DNA from: Candidatus Thorarchaeota archaeon
GTDB lineage: Archaea > Asgardarchaeota > Thorarchaeia > Thorarchaeales > Thorarchaeaceae
Direction: 5' to 3'
NCBI GenBank assembly: GCA_003345555.1
Contig: PRDJ01000041.1
Span: 1-64,000, forward strand
Length of the DNA: 64,000 nt
This document shows positions 37,855 through 47,555 of this stretch, piece by piece (positions within the stretch are counted from its first letter, which is position 1; each line of letters starts with the position of its first letter). The translations under genes and the position numbers were made by a program. The notes below the pieces were generated by a model, which had not been told where the DNA came from, did no database searches, and was given only the letters and a program-made list of their open reading frames with translations.

Positions 37855-39063
37855 CTAGACGAGAAGAGAAACAGCGGCTCCTGGTCTCTTTCGTACAATT
37901 CGGCGTGTCAGTTTTGTCTTGACGGCTTTTGGTGTCAACAGCCCACCAAGCAAAGCTGCAATCAGGTAGTTGGCATACGAGTCGTCCCTGAAGAACTGAC
38001 ACAGCGTTTCCATGTTCTTTGTGCGCTTATAGAAAAGACTCGCCATGGACGAAGAAACCATCAGGTCGCTGATAATGGTCTTTCTGCATTGTTCGCGGTA
38101 GTTGCTTAGCAATCGAGGGTCTTTGACTGCATCTTTTAGAACAGATCCAGCGACTATCCCTGAATGTATCGCGTACGGTATTCCTTCACCCGTAAACGCA
38201 TCTACGAAACCCGCAGCATCGCCCACAAGGAGCGCACGTCCCTTCGCAATTTCCTCGGCCGGAACAATGGGAAAGCGTGCACCAGAATCCGAGACGATTT
38301 CTGGGTCGATGGAGTATTGCGCCTTGAACTTGGCGAACCACTTGTTGAACGTGCCTCGGATGTCCTGCGTAATGTCCTGTCTGCACCATGCCCCGAGACT
38401 CAGCACCGACCGCTTCGGGAAACACCATATGTATCCATTAGGCAGGTCTCCGAACCACAGCAAGAGAAGCTCCGCGTCGTAACCACCGGGTTCTCCACAT
38501 ATCTCTCTGACCTTGCTGGCTCCGACCTCGGCTTCCATCTCGATTGCAACGCCAGCGGTCTTCCCTTCCCAACCACGATAGAATCCCAGTTCCTTTGCCA
38601 CAATACTGTTGATTCCGTCCGCGCCCACGATGAACTTCGCTGAGATTGTCTCGTTCTCTGATGTTGTGGCGACAACCCGATCTAACTGTTGATCAACCTT
38701 TGTGATTCGTGTTTCTTCTTTCGTCTCAGCACCTGCCTCGACCGCCTTTTGGAAAAGCAGATTGTCAAACTGCTCACGCATGACCGTGTATCCCGGTTTC
38801 GAACGATCCTGCGGGACACAGTCCACGCGAAATCCTGACGGCGAAAACAGGGCAAGTCCACTTATGCGCCTGTGTAAGGTCTCTTTTGGATCGAAGTCTA
38901 GCAGCTCTGTGACAAAATGGCGAATGCCCCCAGCACAGGGCTTGTCTCTCGGGAACTTGGCCTTGTCAACCAACACCACTCTCAACCCAGCCTGCGCGGC
39001 TCTTCTGGCAGTCGTTGATCCGGCCGGGCCTGCGCCAACTATGATAGCGTCGTAGTCGCTCAT
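37855..39063 (-). CDS. Geranylgeranyl reductase family FAD-dependent oxidoreductase
   Basis: 'YDAIIVGAGPAGSTTARRAAQAGLRVVLVDKAKFPRDKPCAGGI', 'LLVGDAAGFVDAFTGEGIPYAIHSG'. Confidence 0.92.
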   Translation of the reverse strand: MSDYDAIIVGAGPAGSTTARRAAQAGLRVVLVDKAKFPRDKPCAGGIRHFVTELLDFDPKETLHRRISGLALFSPSGFRVDCVPQDRSKPGYTVMREQFDNLLFQKAVEAGAETKEETRITKVDQQLDRVVATTSENETISAKFIVGADGINSIVAKELGFYRGWEGKTAGVAIEMEAEVGASKVREICGEPGGYDAELLLLWFGDLPNGYIWCFPKRSVLSLGAWCRQDITQDIRGTFNKWFAKFKAQYSIDPEIVSDSGARFPIVPAEEIAKGRALLVGDAAGFVDAFTGEGIPYAIHSGIVAGSVLKDAVKDPRLLSNYREQCRKTIISDLMVSSSMASLFYKRTKNMETLCQFFRDDSYANYLIAALLGGLLTPKAVKTKLTRRIVRKRPGAAVSLLV

Positions 39064-39132
39064 GAAGTGAACCTGAGGTCATGCCTATGTTAGTTGCCTC
39101 TGTTAAGTAATACGGTCAATTGCTTTCGAAAC

Positions 39133-39148
39133 ATAGTTCAGTAACTAT
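39133..39148. promoter_or_regulatory. Inverted repeat in the divergent GGR / hydrogenase intergenic region
   Basis: ATAGTT-CAGT-AACTAT perfect 6 bp arms. Confidence 0.3.
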
Positions 39149-39310
39149 AGAAATGGCATGTCTGTGGTCCAGGTATGTAGGGCCGGTATTCTTCTCCCAT
39201 ACAATCTGGAATTGCATTCAAATGGGAAGAAAGAGAATAAGGGAAGTCACCTTTCCGACAGGTTACATATGCATTTGAACGGCATTTCAGTTGACGCGAG
39301 GAATGGCTCG

Positions 39311-39320
39311 ATTATATAAG
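39311..39320 (+). promoter_or_regulatory. TATA box of the hydrogenase operon
   Basis: ATTATATAAG, about 60-65 nt upstream of GTG 39375. Confidence 0.45.
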
Positions 39321-39374
39321 TAGGTTAGTTTCCGAGGCCAGACAACTCACGCAGAATCGGTCGGGTGTCTTCAC

Positions 39375-40409
39375 GTGCGGATATTAAAAATGCAACCCAA
39401 GTTCCTCGAGGTATTCCTCGAGAGTACAGAGAAGTTCGGCACCCTGTATGGTCCTGTCGTCAGAAATGACATACTTACGTATGACAAGGCCCAGAACGCA
39501 GCAGAGTTGGTCCCGAACTTGTGTGAGAAGACTATGATTCCTGCAAAGAAGCTGTTTCATCCGATGAGGTTTGACATGTTCAAGTTCGATGAGAACGGCT
39601 TCGTGCCGGACTACTCCATGATTGAGAGAAGAGTTGTCGTCGGTCTGCATCCTTGCGAGATCCATGGTCTGTTGACCCTAGACAGAGTTCTCGGGAGTGC
39701 TCCTCCTGATCCGTATTACATGGAACAAAGGAAGAACTCAGTGATCGTTGGCTGGTCCTGTGCCGTCTGCAACAACGCCCTCTGCAAGAGTACCAACACG
39801 GACATGATTCAGGAAGGATTTGATCTATTCTTTGTCGACGTGGGCGAATTCTACTTAGTATGGATTGGCTCAAGTATCGGCTATGATATGATTCACGAGA
39901 AAGAGGAGTTCTTTGACGATAAGGTCACGCATGAGGATTTGGATGCTTACACCGAATGGCGCAAAAAGCGCAATGCTTCGTTCCTGAAATCCTTCAATTT
40001 CGACAACATGCCCGATATTATGGACATGACCTTTGCAAGTGAGGTCTGGAGCTACTTCGCTGACAAGTGCATATCTTGTGGTCAGTGCTCAATGGTCTGT
40101 CCCACATGCAACTGCTACAATGTCACAGATCAATTTGATGTGACGAACGCCTTGAAAGGAAAACGCGAAAGAATGTGGGACAGTTGCATGTTTGCTGACT
40201 ACAGCCTTGTGGCCGGAGGCCACAACTTCCGAGGTGCAAGAGCAGACCGCCTGAAGCTCTGGTATACCCACAAACTGAAGGCCTATGGAGGAGAGTTCGG
40301 AAAGCCTGGTTGTGTCGGTTGCGGCAGGTGCGTTGAGTACTGTCCCGTTGACATCAATGTCCTGACGATTTCGGAGGCGCTCACAACTGGGGAGGTGCCC
40401 AAGCAATGA
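39375..40409 (+). CDS. hydB: Group 3b NiFe-hydrogenase/sulfhydrogenase beta subunit (4Fe-4S)
   Basis: 'DKCISCGQCSMVCPTCNCYNVTDQFDV', 'PGCVGCGRCVEYCPVDINVLTI'. Confidence 0.88.
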   Translation: MRILKMQPKFLEVFLESTEKFGTLYGPVVRNDILTYDKAQNAAELVPNLCEKTMIPAKKLFHPMRFDMFKFDENGFVPDYSMIERRVVVGLHPCEIHGLLTLDRVLGSAPPDPYYMEQRKNSVIVGWSCAVCNNALCKSTNTDMIQEGFDLFFVDVGEFYLVWIGSSIGYDMIHEKEEFFDDKVTHEDLDAYTEWRKKRNASFLKSFNFDNMPDIMDMTFASEVWSYFADKCISCGQCSMVCPTCNCYNVTDQFDVTNALKGKRERMWDSCMFADYSLVAGGHNFRGARADRLKLWYTHKLKAYGGEFGKPGCVGCGRCVEYCPVDINVLTISEALTTGEVPKQ

Positions 40410-41257
40410 TTGCAGCACAAGAGTATCAGAACCCCTTCCAGCCAGAACCAGCGAGGATTGTGCGTCAGTACGATCTCATTGACAATCATAGATTCCTGCA
40501 AGTCAGGCACAGAAACATGAACCGTGCTATGTCCTTCACATACAGGCCCGGTCAGTTCATGATGGTTTCCTTGCCCGGAGTAGGTGAGTCCCCCTTCTGT
40601 CTGTCCTCTACTCCAAGCCGTCCAGGCATTATCGAGTTCGGAATACGCAGAGTTGGTAAGGTGACAAAAGCAATCTTCCAGAAGAAGGACAATGACACAG
40701 TTTACATACGGGGTCCTTACGGCCAAGGTTTCTCTCTGGAAGACATGATTGGAAAGGATATCCTCATTGTGGCCGGAGGACTTGGAGTCATGCCCTTGAG
40801 GTCGATTCTGTACTACGTCATGGACAACAGAGACCAATTCGGTAGGGTATTCTTCCTATATGGTGCAAGAAACCCCGATGAGATTCTGTTCAAGACCGAA
40901 TTCTTCCAGCTAAAGGAACGAGAAGACATAACTTGCCTGTACACAGTGGACAAGGATACAACAGGGAAGTGGACGGAGAACGTCGGAGTTGTGACTACTC
41001 TCTTTTCCAAGCTTCCTCCAATCGATCCTTCGAATGTCAATGCTATTGTGTGTGGGCCACCTGTCATGTACCGGTTCTGCATCGAGAAATTCCTGAACCT
41101 CAAGATTCCCAAGACGCAGATTCAGATGTCACTGGAGAGGCGCATGCATTGCGGTATCGGCAAGTGCGGACACTGTGTCTTGGATCACCTTTACACCTGC
41201 ATTGACGGGCCCATATTCACGTATTGGGACACACTTCACTTCAGGGAGTTGATATGA
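40406..41257 (+). CDS. hydG: Group 3b NiFe-hydrogenase gamma subunit (FAD/NAD(P)-binding, ferredoxin reductase-like)
   Basis: 'MSFTYRPGQFMMVSLPGVGESPFCLSSTPSRPGIIEFGIRRVGKVT', 'IVAGGLGVMPLRSILYYV', 'MHCGIGKCGHCVLDHLYTC'; 4-nt overlap with hydB. Confidence 0.9.
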   Translation: MIAAQEYQNPFQPEPARIVRQYDLIDNHRFLQVRHRNMNRAMSFTYRPGQFMMVSLPGVGESPFCLSSTPSRPGIIEFGIRRVGKVTKAIFQKKDNDTVYIRGPYGQGFSLEDMIGKDILIVAGGLGVMPLRSILYYVMDNRDQFGRVFFLYGARNPDEILFKTEFFQLKEREDITCLYTVDKDTTGKWTENVGVVTTLFSKLPPIDPSNVNAIVCGPPVMYRFCIEKFLNLKIPKTQIQMSLERRMHCGIGKCGHCVLDHLYTCIDGPIFTYWDTLHFRELI

Positions 41258-41258
41258 G

Positions 41259-42050
41259 ATGGCCGATCAAAAAGAGAAGGTTTTGGCAAAGCCCAAAGTG
41301 GGCATTTACGGCTTCACGGGTTGCGCAGGGGACCAGCTCCTCATCATCCACTCGGAGGATCACCTGCTGGACCTATTCAATGCTGTTGACATCAGATCCT
41401 TCGTGATGGCCTCAAGCAAGCCGATAGAACAAGAGCTCGATGTTGCACTAGTCGAGGGCAGTATCAGCACCGAAGAGGAAAAGGCGCACGTGAAGGAAAT
41501 CCGGAGCCGAGCAAAGGTGCTTGTAGCGATAGGTAATTGCGCGGTGAGCGGTGGACCCCAAGCCATGTTCGCCGCAGATGGCGAGTTTGCGCAGAGACTA
41601 AAGCAGGTGTATGGCGAGACCAAGTTCATCACTGACCCCGTCGAAGCAACGCCGATTGATGCCCACATTACCGTCGATTATTATCTGCCCGGATGTCCCA
41701 TCAGCGCACCGCAGACGTTCGCTCTTCTTTCCAGACTCATTCATGGGGCTTCACCAGATGACTATATGCATCCGGTCTGCCATGAATGCAAGATGAACGA
41801 GAACCGGTGCTTCTTAGTTGACAAGAAATTCTGCCTTGGGTCCATAACCGCAGGAGGATGTGGTTCTGCTTGTATCAACGTCGGCCTTCCCTGTGTTGGA
41901 TGTTGGGGTCCGAACCGAGATGGCAACTTCGCCAGTGTGGTCAAGCAGCTTATTTCCTACGGGATTGCGTACGAAGATATCATGCGACGCATTCGCAACT
42001 ATGGGGGACACAAGATACTCCAGTACATCAAGGATGTCAAAGTGAGGTGA
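41259..42050 (+). CDS. hydD: Group 3b NiFe-hydrogenase small (delta) subunit
   Basis: 'VGIYGFTGCAGDQLLII', 'VAIGNCAVSGGPQ', 'YYLPGCPISAPQ', 'CGSACINVGLPCVGCWGP'. Confidence 0.92.
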   Translation: MADQKEKVLAKPKVGIYGFTGCAGDQLLIIHSEDHLLDLFNAVDIRSFVMASSKPIEQELDVALVEGSISTEEEKAHVKEIRSRAKVLVAIGNCAVSGGPQAMFAADGEFAQRLKQVYGETKFITDPVEATPIDAHITVDYYLPGCPISAPQTFALLSRLIHGASPDDYMHPVCHECKMNENRCFLVDKKFCLGSITAGGCGSACINVGLPCVGCWGPNRDGNFASVVKQLISYGIAYEDIMRRIRNYGGHKILQYIKDVKVR

Positions 42051-42056
42051 CTGTGA

Positions 42057-43349
42057 TTGGCAGCAAAAAACAGCATCATGATTGAACCCCTGGCAAGAGT
42101 CGAAGGTCACGGCGGCATCAAGGTAGACATCAAGGGTAACAAGGTCAGTAACGTCGAGGTTCAGGTCTTGGAAGGGCCAAGGCTCTTCGAAGCACTAGCC
42201 GTGGGCAAGACAGCTGAGGAAGACTTGAGCCTTGTGCCTAGGATATGTGCAATCTGTAACCTATCTCACAAGTACGCAGCACTAAGAGGTCTTGAGAAGG
42301 CCCTCGGTGTCCAGGTTCCAGAGATGACAAGGACCTATCGACAGCTCATGCACCATGGTGAGATGATAGAGAGTCATAGTCTCCACCTCTACTTCTTGGC
42401 GCTCCCCGACTTCCTCGGGTATCCAAATGCAGTCGCCATGGCCGGCAAGTACGGTGAGGTCGTTACGAATGCTCTGAAGATGAAGAAGTTCGGCAACTTC
42501 GTCATGAGAACTATGGGAGGGAGAATGATTCATGGAGAAAATCCTATACTGGGAGGGTTCGGAAAACTCCCGGATGACAAGACGCTAGTTGCAATACGCG
42601 ACGAGGCTTCCGAGTTGATTCCGTTTGCACTCGAGACAATCGACATGCTAGGAATCTTGCAGGTTCCGGACTTCATGGAGCGGGATACGCAGTTCCTGTG
42701 TCTCAAACCTCCGCATAATGAGTACGACTACTATGGTGATACTCTAGTCACATCAGACGGCAAAGAAACGCTAATCGAAGACTACAGAGACGCAATTACT
42801 GAACGCGTCGTTGCCCACAGTTTTGCCAAGCGTTGCGCCTACCTCGGAAAACCATTTACCGTTGGCGCACTTGCAAGAGTCCTCCTGCTCGGTGATCGTT
42901 TGAAAGGCGAGGCCAAGAAGAGCTACAAGAAGCTGGCCAACAAGCGCTGGCCGAGAAACCCTCTGTACAATAACTTCGCTCAGGCAGTGGAGATGGTCTA
43001 TTCTCTCGAAGGGATAGTTTCGACTGTAGACAAGCTCTTGGGACAAGATCAACCGAAGATAGCCAAGGCCACGAAGCAAACAGGCGTGGGCACTGGCGGC
43101 GTCGAGGCACCGCGAGGCACACTGATCCACCATTACGAGATGAAAGACGGGAGAATCACTTCCGCCGACATAATCACCCCTACAGCCATGTTTCTGGATG
43201 ACATTGAGGCGTTCATTCGTAAGGGCGGTGACGACCTCCTGACCAAGGGCCAAAAGCAGAACCTTGAACTTCAATTCGAGATGGTCGCTCGGGCGTACGA
43301 TCCATGCATAAGCTGCAGTGCTCACTTCGTGAGCGTTGACTATAAGTGA
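42057..43349 (+). CDS. hydA: Group 3b NiFe-hydrogenase large (alpha) subunit
   Basis: 'IEPLARVEGHGGIKVDI', L1 'RICAICNLSHKYAALRGLEKAL', L2 'YDPCISCSAHFVSVDYK'. Confidence 0.93.
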   Translation: MAAKNSIMIEPLARVEGHGGIKVDIKGNKVSNVEVQVLEGPRLFEALAVGKTAEEDLSLVPRICAICNLSHKYAALRGLEKALGVQVPEMTRTYRQLMHHGEMIESHSLHLYFLALPDFLGYPNAVAMAGKYGEVVTNALKMKKFGNFVMRTMGGRMIHGENPILGGFGKLPDDKTLVAIRDEASELIPFALETIDMLGILQVPDFMERDTQFLCLKPPHNEYDYYGDTLVTSDGKETLIEDYRDAITERVVAHSFAKRCAYLGKPFTVGALARVLLLGDRLKGEAKKSYKKLANKRWPRNPLYNNFAQAVEMVYSLEGIVSTVDKLLGQDQPKIAKATKQTGVGTGGVEAPRGTLIHHYEMKDGRITSADIITPTAMFLDDIEAFIRKGGDDLLTKGQKQNLELQFEMVARAYDPCISCSAHFVSVDYK

Positions 43350-43453
43350 GTTAATCGTCCCACACAAATCGGACTCACACTCCGCAAGAAGGTCCCGTCT
43401 CGGGCAACCAGACGTACGGAGAGAACCCCCTCGTCCAACACGTCGAGACTCGG

Positions 43454-46111
43454 GTGTGGCTAGAGCTCAGTGAAACATTGGGGGATTATCCCACGAGATA
43501 CAATCTGCAGTTTCTCAAGAGCCGCGGAATCATGGCTGATGCCGTTGAGCACACTGCAGTCATTGACGGGAGGACGATTCGCTATGCTCACAGCGGCTCA
43601 GCAGGCATGGTGTACACCGAGATTGAGAACGGCACTGATCCCTGTCACATCGTTGAATCATTATCGTCTAATCTCATGTTCGATTATGCGTGGGTGCTGG
43701 GCGAACAGGCAAGCATCCACAGGACTTTCGGTGATATGAGATGTGTCAAATTGGATGAACAAGATTGCTGCTACTCCAGTGAACGTCACGCCGCACTTCG
43801 CCTCCGTATTGAGGCAGGTTCGATTCCCAAGCTTTTCGACAGCAAGAAGGATTACGAGCGGCTGGGCTCACGAATCTGGACCTTCGCCCTTGCATATGCT
43901 CAAGCAATGGATGATTCGCACCCAATGAAGGACAGGCTCCTCGAGGTGATGGGTGTAATTAACGAATTGTTGATTGCTGCTCTCCGCAAGCGAACAGCCG
44001 AGAGTGGTTCTGACGCTTGGCAACACTCTTTGCAGAGCGGCATCAGAACATCATCTGCCAATGGACTTCAGGAGGAACTTCAGACACTTCTCACGGCAGA
44101 TTCCTTGCTGCTTGAATCAACGGAAATGATAAGACCGGGCTTTCTTAACTGGATTTACGAGAACATTACCTGTTCACTCTTGAACGTCCGAGATGATTCC
44201 AATTCTGCAATGCTTCAGCCGAGAGGACTGAAGCGCAACAACAGAAGAACCGGCTCCTATTACACGCCAGATCACATAACTCGGTACATAGCCAGCAACT
44301 CATTGCGGCACTGGCTGAAAAAAAGAACGAGCATTGATTTAGCCGACCCGGAGCAGCTGTTGAAAATCACAGAGGAACAACGTGACAAAGCTCTCAATCT
44401 GCTTCGGAATGTGAGGATACTCGACCCGGCTGTTGGCGGCGGCGTGTTCCTGATAGCGGCGGGCGAATGGCTTGAGGCCGCCAGACTACTCCTTGGAGAT
44501 CAATCCCCACGGCATATTCTCCGTGCGAACATAATCAACATGAATCTGAATGGTGTCGACATAATGACAGGAGCGGTGGACCTCTGCAGAGCGAGATTGA
44601 GGCTTTGGTATCTCTCATCATTGTCGGAGAGTTCAGAACCCGAGGAACTTGAGATCGACCAAACAATAAGATGTGGCAATAGTCTCATTGGAGCCGCGGT
44701 CACAGAATCGCTCAAGAAAAGAGGAAGACAAAGCTGCAGAAAGATAGAGAATTCAAAAGGCGCAGGAGAGACTCCACGCCCACTTTCAGAACCTCAGTCA
44801 TTCGATTGGGGTCTGGAATTCAGTGAGATCATGGGCGACGAACTTCATGGTTTTGATCTCGTAATTGGAAATCCCCCTTACGGGAGCATCCTAAGTACTT
44901 CTGAAAGGAAAGCACTATCTAATACGTATGGAAGGCTCGCAAGCGGAGGAGAAGACGGAACTTGGAACACCGCTGCCTTCTTCATAGTTCGTTCCAAGAT
45001 GCTCCTGAAGGCAGGTGGCGAAATCGGACTCATTGTGCCGAATAGTGTTCTGAGGGTCCGCCAGTTCTTCAAGACAAGACTGTTCTTGCTTGAGCAAACG
45101 AAGATGTGGGAAATAGTCGATGAGGGCAGTCCATTCGAGGGCGTTACACTTGAAATGGTCAGCCTCTTTTGCACGGCAGAAGACGACGGCGGAGATCATG
45201 ACATCAGAGTTGTCTCCAGAAGACCGGGCATGGAAGGCGTGAACCATGTCCCATGGGATGTTTTGAAGTCGGCAAGAATCTTCGTTCTTTACTACGACGA
45301 TATTCTTGCCGGAATACTCCAGAGGGGTGTCAGAAACCTCGTAAGGGCTTCACGAGGAAAGGACATTCCAAGAGCCCATGTGAGTGAGAGGAGGAAAGGA
45401 AGATACACGACTCCGTATGCAACAAAAGGGCGCAGCGTAAAACGCTATGCTATTGACACTGGACACCTCATTCATGCCGACAAGTGGTTCAAGAAGGACG
45501 GCATCTTGATGGACTCATATTCAAACCGCTTTCTTCTCGCGACAAAGAACTATCCCTATCCCAGGTGCGTGATGAAACCAAAAGGAATGATTCATGGAGG
45601 GGGAGCCGTGAGAATTCAGCCAACAGATCAGAACGTCGACCCTGAGGCGCTAGGTGCAATACTCAACTCGCGAATGGTCAGATTCATGTGCACTCGCTAC
45701 TGGACGAACTACTCTCAGCTGACCACATGCATGAACACAGGCATCTTCGAGGACTTGCCTGTCGTATATCCAAAGGAGGACAGACCTCTAGCTCTTCTCT
45801 TCAGAAGCCTCAGTGAACTCTATAGCAAGCAGGCACCAAGCCCAGACGAACTGAAAGCAATCACATACCTTGAGAGAGTGACAGATGCAATCACGTATTC
45901 CTTGTACCTTGGTCGTGAACCCGACCTGGTCAAGGCGGTGAGCGATGTTCTCGACGGCCGAAAGGAACTGAATAGTGCGCAAGAGGTCTACGGCGAACTC
46001 GACCGTGTCGATGTCGAAAGGCACGTCACGAAGGTAATGGAGGACCCCATCGTCAAGAGGATTGAGTCCTCGCCGTTTATGCAAACAAGGGAGAACTCGC
46101 GCAGACGCTGA
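43454..46111 (+). CDS. Eco57I-type/Type IIG-like DNA methyltransferase (restriction-modification)
   Basis: 'RRTGSYYTPDHITRYIASNSL', 'ILDPAVGGGVFLIAAGEWLEAARL', 'GFDLVIGNPPYGSILS', 'GGEIGLIVPNSVLRV'; C-terminal target-recognition-like region. Confidence 0.85.
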   Translation: MWLELSETLGDYPTRYNLQFLKSRGIMADAVEHTAVIDGRTIRYAHSGSAGMVYTEIENGTDPCHIVESLSSNLMFDYAWVLGEQASIHRTFGDMRCVKLDEQDCCYSSERHAALRLRIEAGSIPKLFDSKKDYERLGSRIWTFALAYAQAMDDSHPMKDRLLEVMGVINELLIAALRKRTAESGSDAWQHSLQSGIRTSSANGLQEELQTLLTADSLLLESTEMIRPGFLNWIYENITCSLLNVRDDSNSAMLQPRGLKRNNRRTGSYYTPDHITRYIASNSLRHWLKKRTSIDLADPEQLLKITEEQRDKALNLLRNVRILDPAVGGGVFLIAAGEWLEAARLLLGDQSPRHILRANIINMNLNGVDIMTGAVDLCRARLRLWYLSSLSESSEPEELEIDQTIRCGNSLIGAAVTESLKKRGRQSCRKIENSKGAGETPRPLSEPQSFDWGLEFSEIMGDELHGFDLVIGNPPYGSILSTSERKALSNTYGRLASGGEDGTWNTAAFFIVRSKMLLKAGGEIGLIVPNSVLRVRQFFKTRLFLLEQTKMWEIVDEGSPFEGVTLEMVSLFCTAEDDGGDHDIRVVSRRPGMEGVNHVPWDVLKSARIFVLYYDDILAGILQRGVRNLVRASRGKDIPRAHVSERRKGRYTTPYATKGRSVKRYAIDTGHLIHADKWFKKDGILMDSYSNRFLLATKNYPYPRCVMKPKGMIHGGGAVRIQPTDQNVDPEALGAILNSRMVRFMCTRYWTNYSQLTTCMNTGIFEDLPVVYPKEDRPLALLFRSLSELYSKQAPSPDELKAITYLERVTDAITYSLYLGREPDLVKAVSDVLDGRKELNSAQEVYGELDRVDVERHVTKVMEDPIVKRIESSPFMQTRENSRRR

Positions 46112-46151
46112 CGCTTAAATAAGAGACAAGTGAACAGTGAGTCTGACGCCT

Positions 46152-46754
46152 ATGGAACACAAAGATGAGAAGCCATCGGACACAGAGGATTCCTCAGACC
46201 TGTCAGATGAAATCGTCAGGTCAGTGCGGGAAGAGCAGAAGACTGATGATGGCCTCACAAGGCGTGAGCGTTTCATAGAAGAAAGCAAGCAGGCTGAGAG
46301 AATACGAAAGGCCAAGGAACTGAAGAAACAACTGCGTAAGAAGGAACTGGGGCTTGTAAAATACAGGTGGTCGCTGCTGATTCTGCTTGTGGCAGGGTTC
46401 CTATCTATTTCGACTCAGTTCCTTCCTGTAATGGTGCACCCCTCGGATGCAGGTTTTGACAACTTCGTTGACGGGTTCGTAAAATCGGGTAGTGTATTCT
46501 TCTTCTTTCCATTCATTGCTGGCGTAATCATGGTTGTTTGCGGTCTTCTAGCTTATAACAATCCAAAGTTCGCTTGGATTTCTCTGATACCAGGTATGAT
46601 GATGGCAATGTCCGGCATGACTGTCTACTTCCTGATCTCCTTTGGGTTGGAGGTAGACCCCTCAGCAACCTTCTCGGCCACAGGAACACCATTCACAATG
46701 CTGCTGATTGCCCTAGTCTCTGTTCTTGCAGTCCTTCTTCGCAACAGGGAGTGA
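46152..46754 (+). CDS. Hypothetical membrane protein (charged N-terminus, about 4 TM)
   Basis: Charged helical N-terminus followed by hydrophobic segments 'WSLLILLVAGFLSISTQFL', 'VFFFFPFIAGVIMVVCGLLAY'. Confidence 0.6.
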   Translation: MEHKDEKPSDTEDSSDLSDEIVRSVREEQKTDDGLTRRERFIEESKQAERIRKAKELKKQLRKKELGLVKYRWSLLILLVAGFLSISTQFLPVMVHPSDAGFDNFVDGFVKSGSVFFFFPFIAGVIMVVCGLLAYNNPKFAWISLIPGMMMAMSGMTVYFLISFGLEVDPSATFSATGTPFTMLLIALVSVLAVLLRNRE

Positions 46755-46800
46755 TGCATCTCGAATCGGACGCATTCTTGGCCTGAGTGGCGGCACTAGG

Positions 46801-47475
46801 TCAGCTCTCGGCCAAGATGAGATCGATGTATACTGTGAAGTACTGATGAGTGTTCTTCCATTGCACAGAGGTAGGCACTCCATCTGATAGAGTGATATTG
46901 CCAGGCCAGCCCCACATGGCGTCGATGCCATTGGACTGGATGTGTGCAAAGAAGAAATGATCAGGATAGACTTTCGAAGCAAAAGACCCCGGGTACGGGG
47001 GGAACCAAGGGGTCTCATCTGGATAGAGAGAGTCAATGAATGGCAATCCGCCAATGGGAAGAATGCATCCAGATGGTGCAGAAGCGATTATTCCCTCCAC
47101 GGCGTTCTGCAGCTCACTTCCATTCGCAAGTACGCAGTCCACTCTTGAAACGTTGACGATAGCTGAAAAGAATGTCGAGGAATCGAAAACGCCATCTAGA
47201 AGCGGTAAACTTGTCATGTTCGCCACTACTGTCGTGCCATTCAGGCCGAGTATGTCTTCGTAAGTCTGGTTTGATACGCCAAACATGAGAGACCAGGGAT
47301 AAGTCGCGTGGGTTCGGAGCTGATACCGAAACGTATCGCCGATGTGAACCCCCCATTCAAAGTTGGGTTCCGGGACAGGCAAGGGGCGTGTGACCCAGAA
47401 GACTCCAAAGCCTGCCAGAAATACTATGACCATCGTCGTAGCTGCAAGGCAGCGCCACTTCATTCTCCTTGCCAC
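46801..47475 (-). CDS. Hypothetical secreted or membrane-anchored protein
   Basis: N-terminal signal/TM 'CLAATTMVIVFLAGFGVFWV' followed by 'FEWGVHIGDTFRYQLRT' extracytoplasmic-type domain. Confidence 0.6.
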   Translation of the reverse strand: MARRMKWRCLAATTMVIVFLAGFGVFWVTRPLPVPEPNFEWGVHIGDTFRYQLRTHATYPWSLMFGVSNQTYEDILGLNGTTVVANMTSLPLLDGVFDSSTFFSAIVNVSRVDCVLANGSELQNAVEGIIASAPSGCILPIGGLPFIDSLYPDETPWFPPYPGSFASKVYPDHFFFAHIQSNGIDAMWGWPGNITLSDGVPTSVQWKNTHQYFTVYIDLILAES

Positions 47476-47555
47476 ACTTCTCTCTTGTACGCCTTCTATT
47501 TCTGTATTGGGGTTTCGAGATGTGTCAAACTTGACAGCCGTATAGGGCGATTTGC

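Noticed and set aside
43346-43378. GTGAGT...ACTCAC inverted repeat after hydA
   Set aside because: 6-bp arms with a 21-nt loop overlapping the stop region; weak compared with the other post-stop hairpins.
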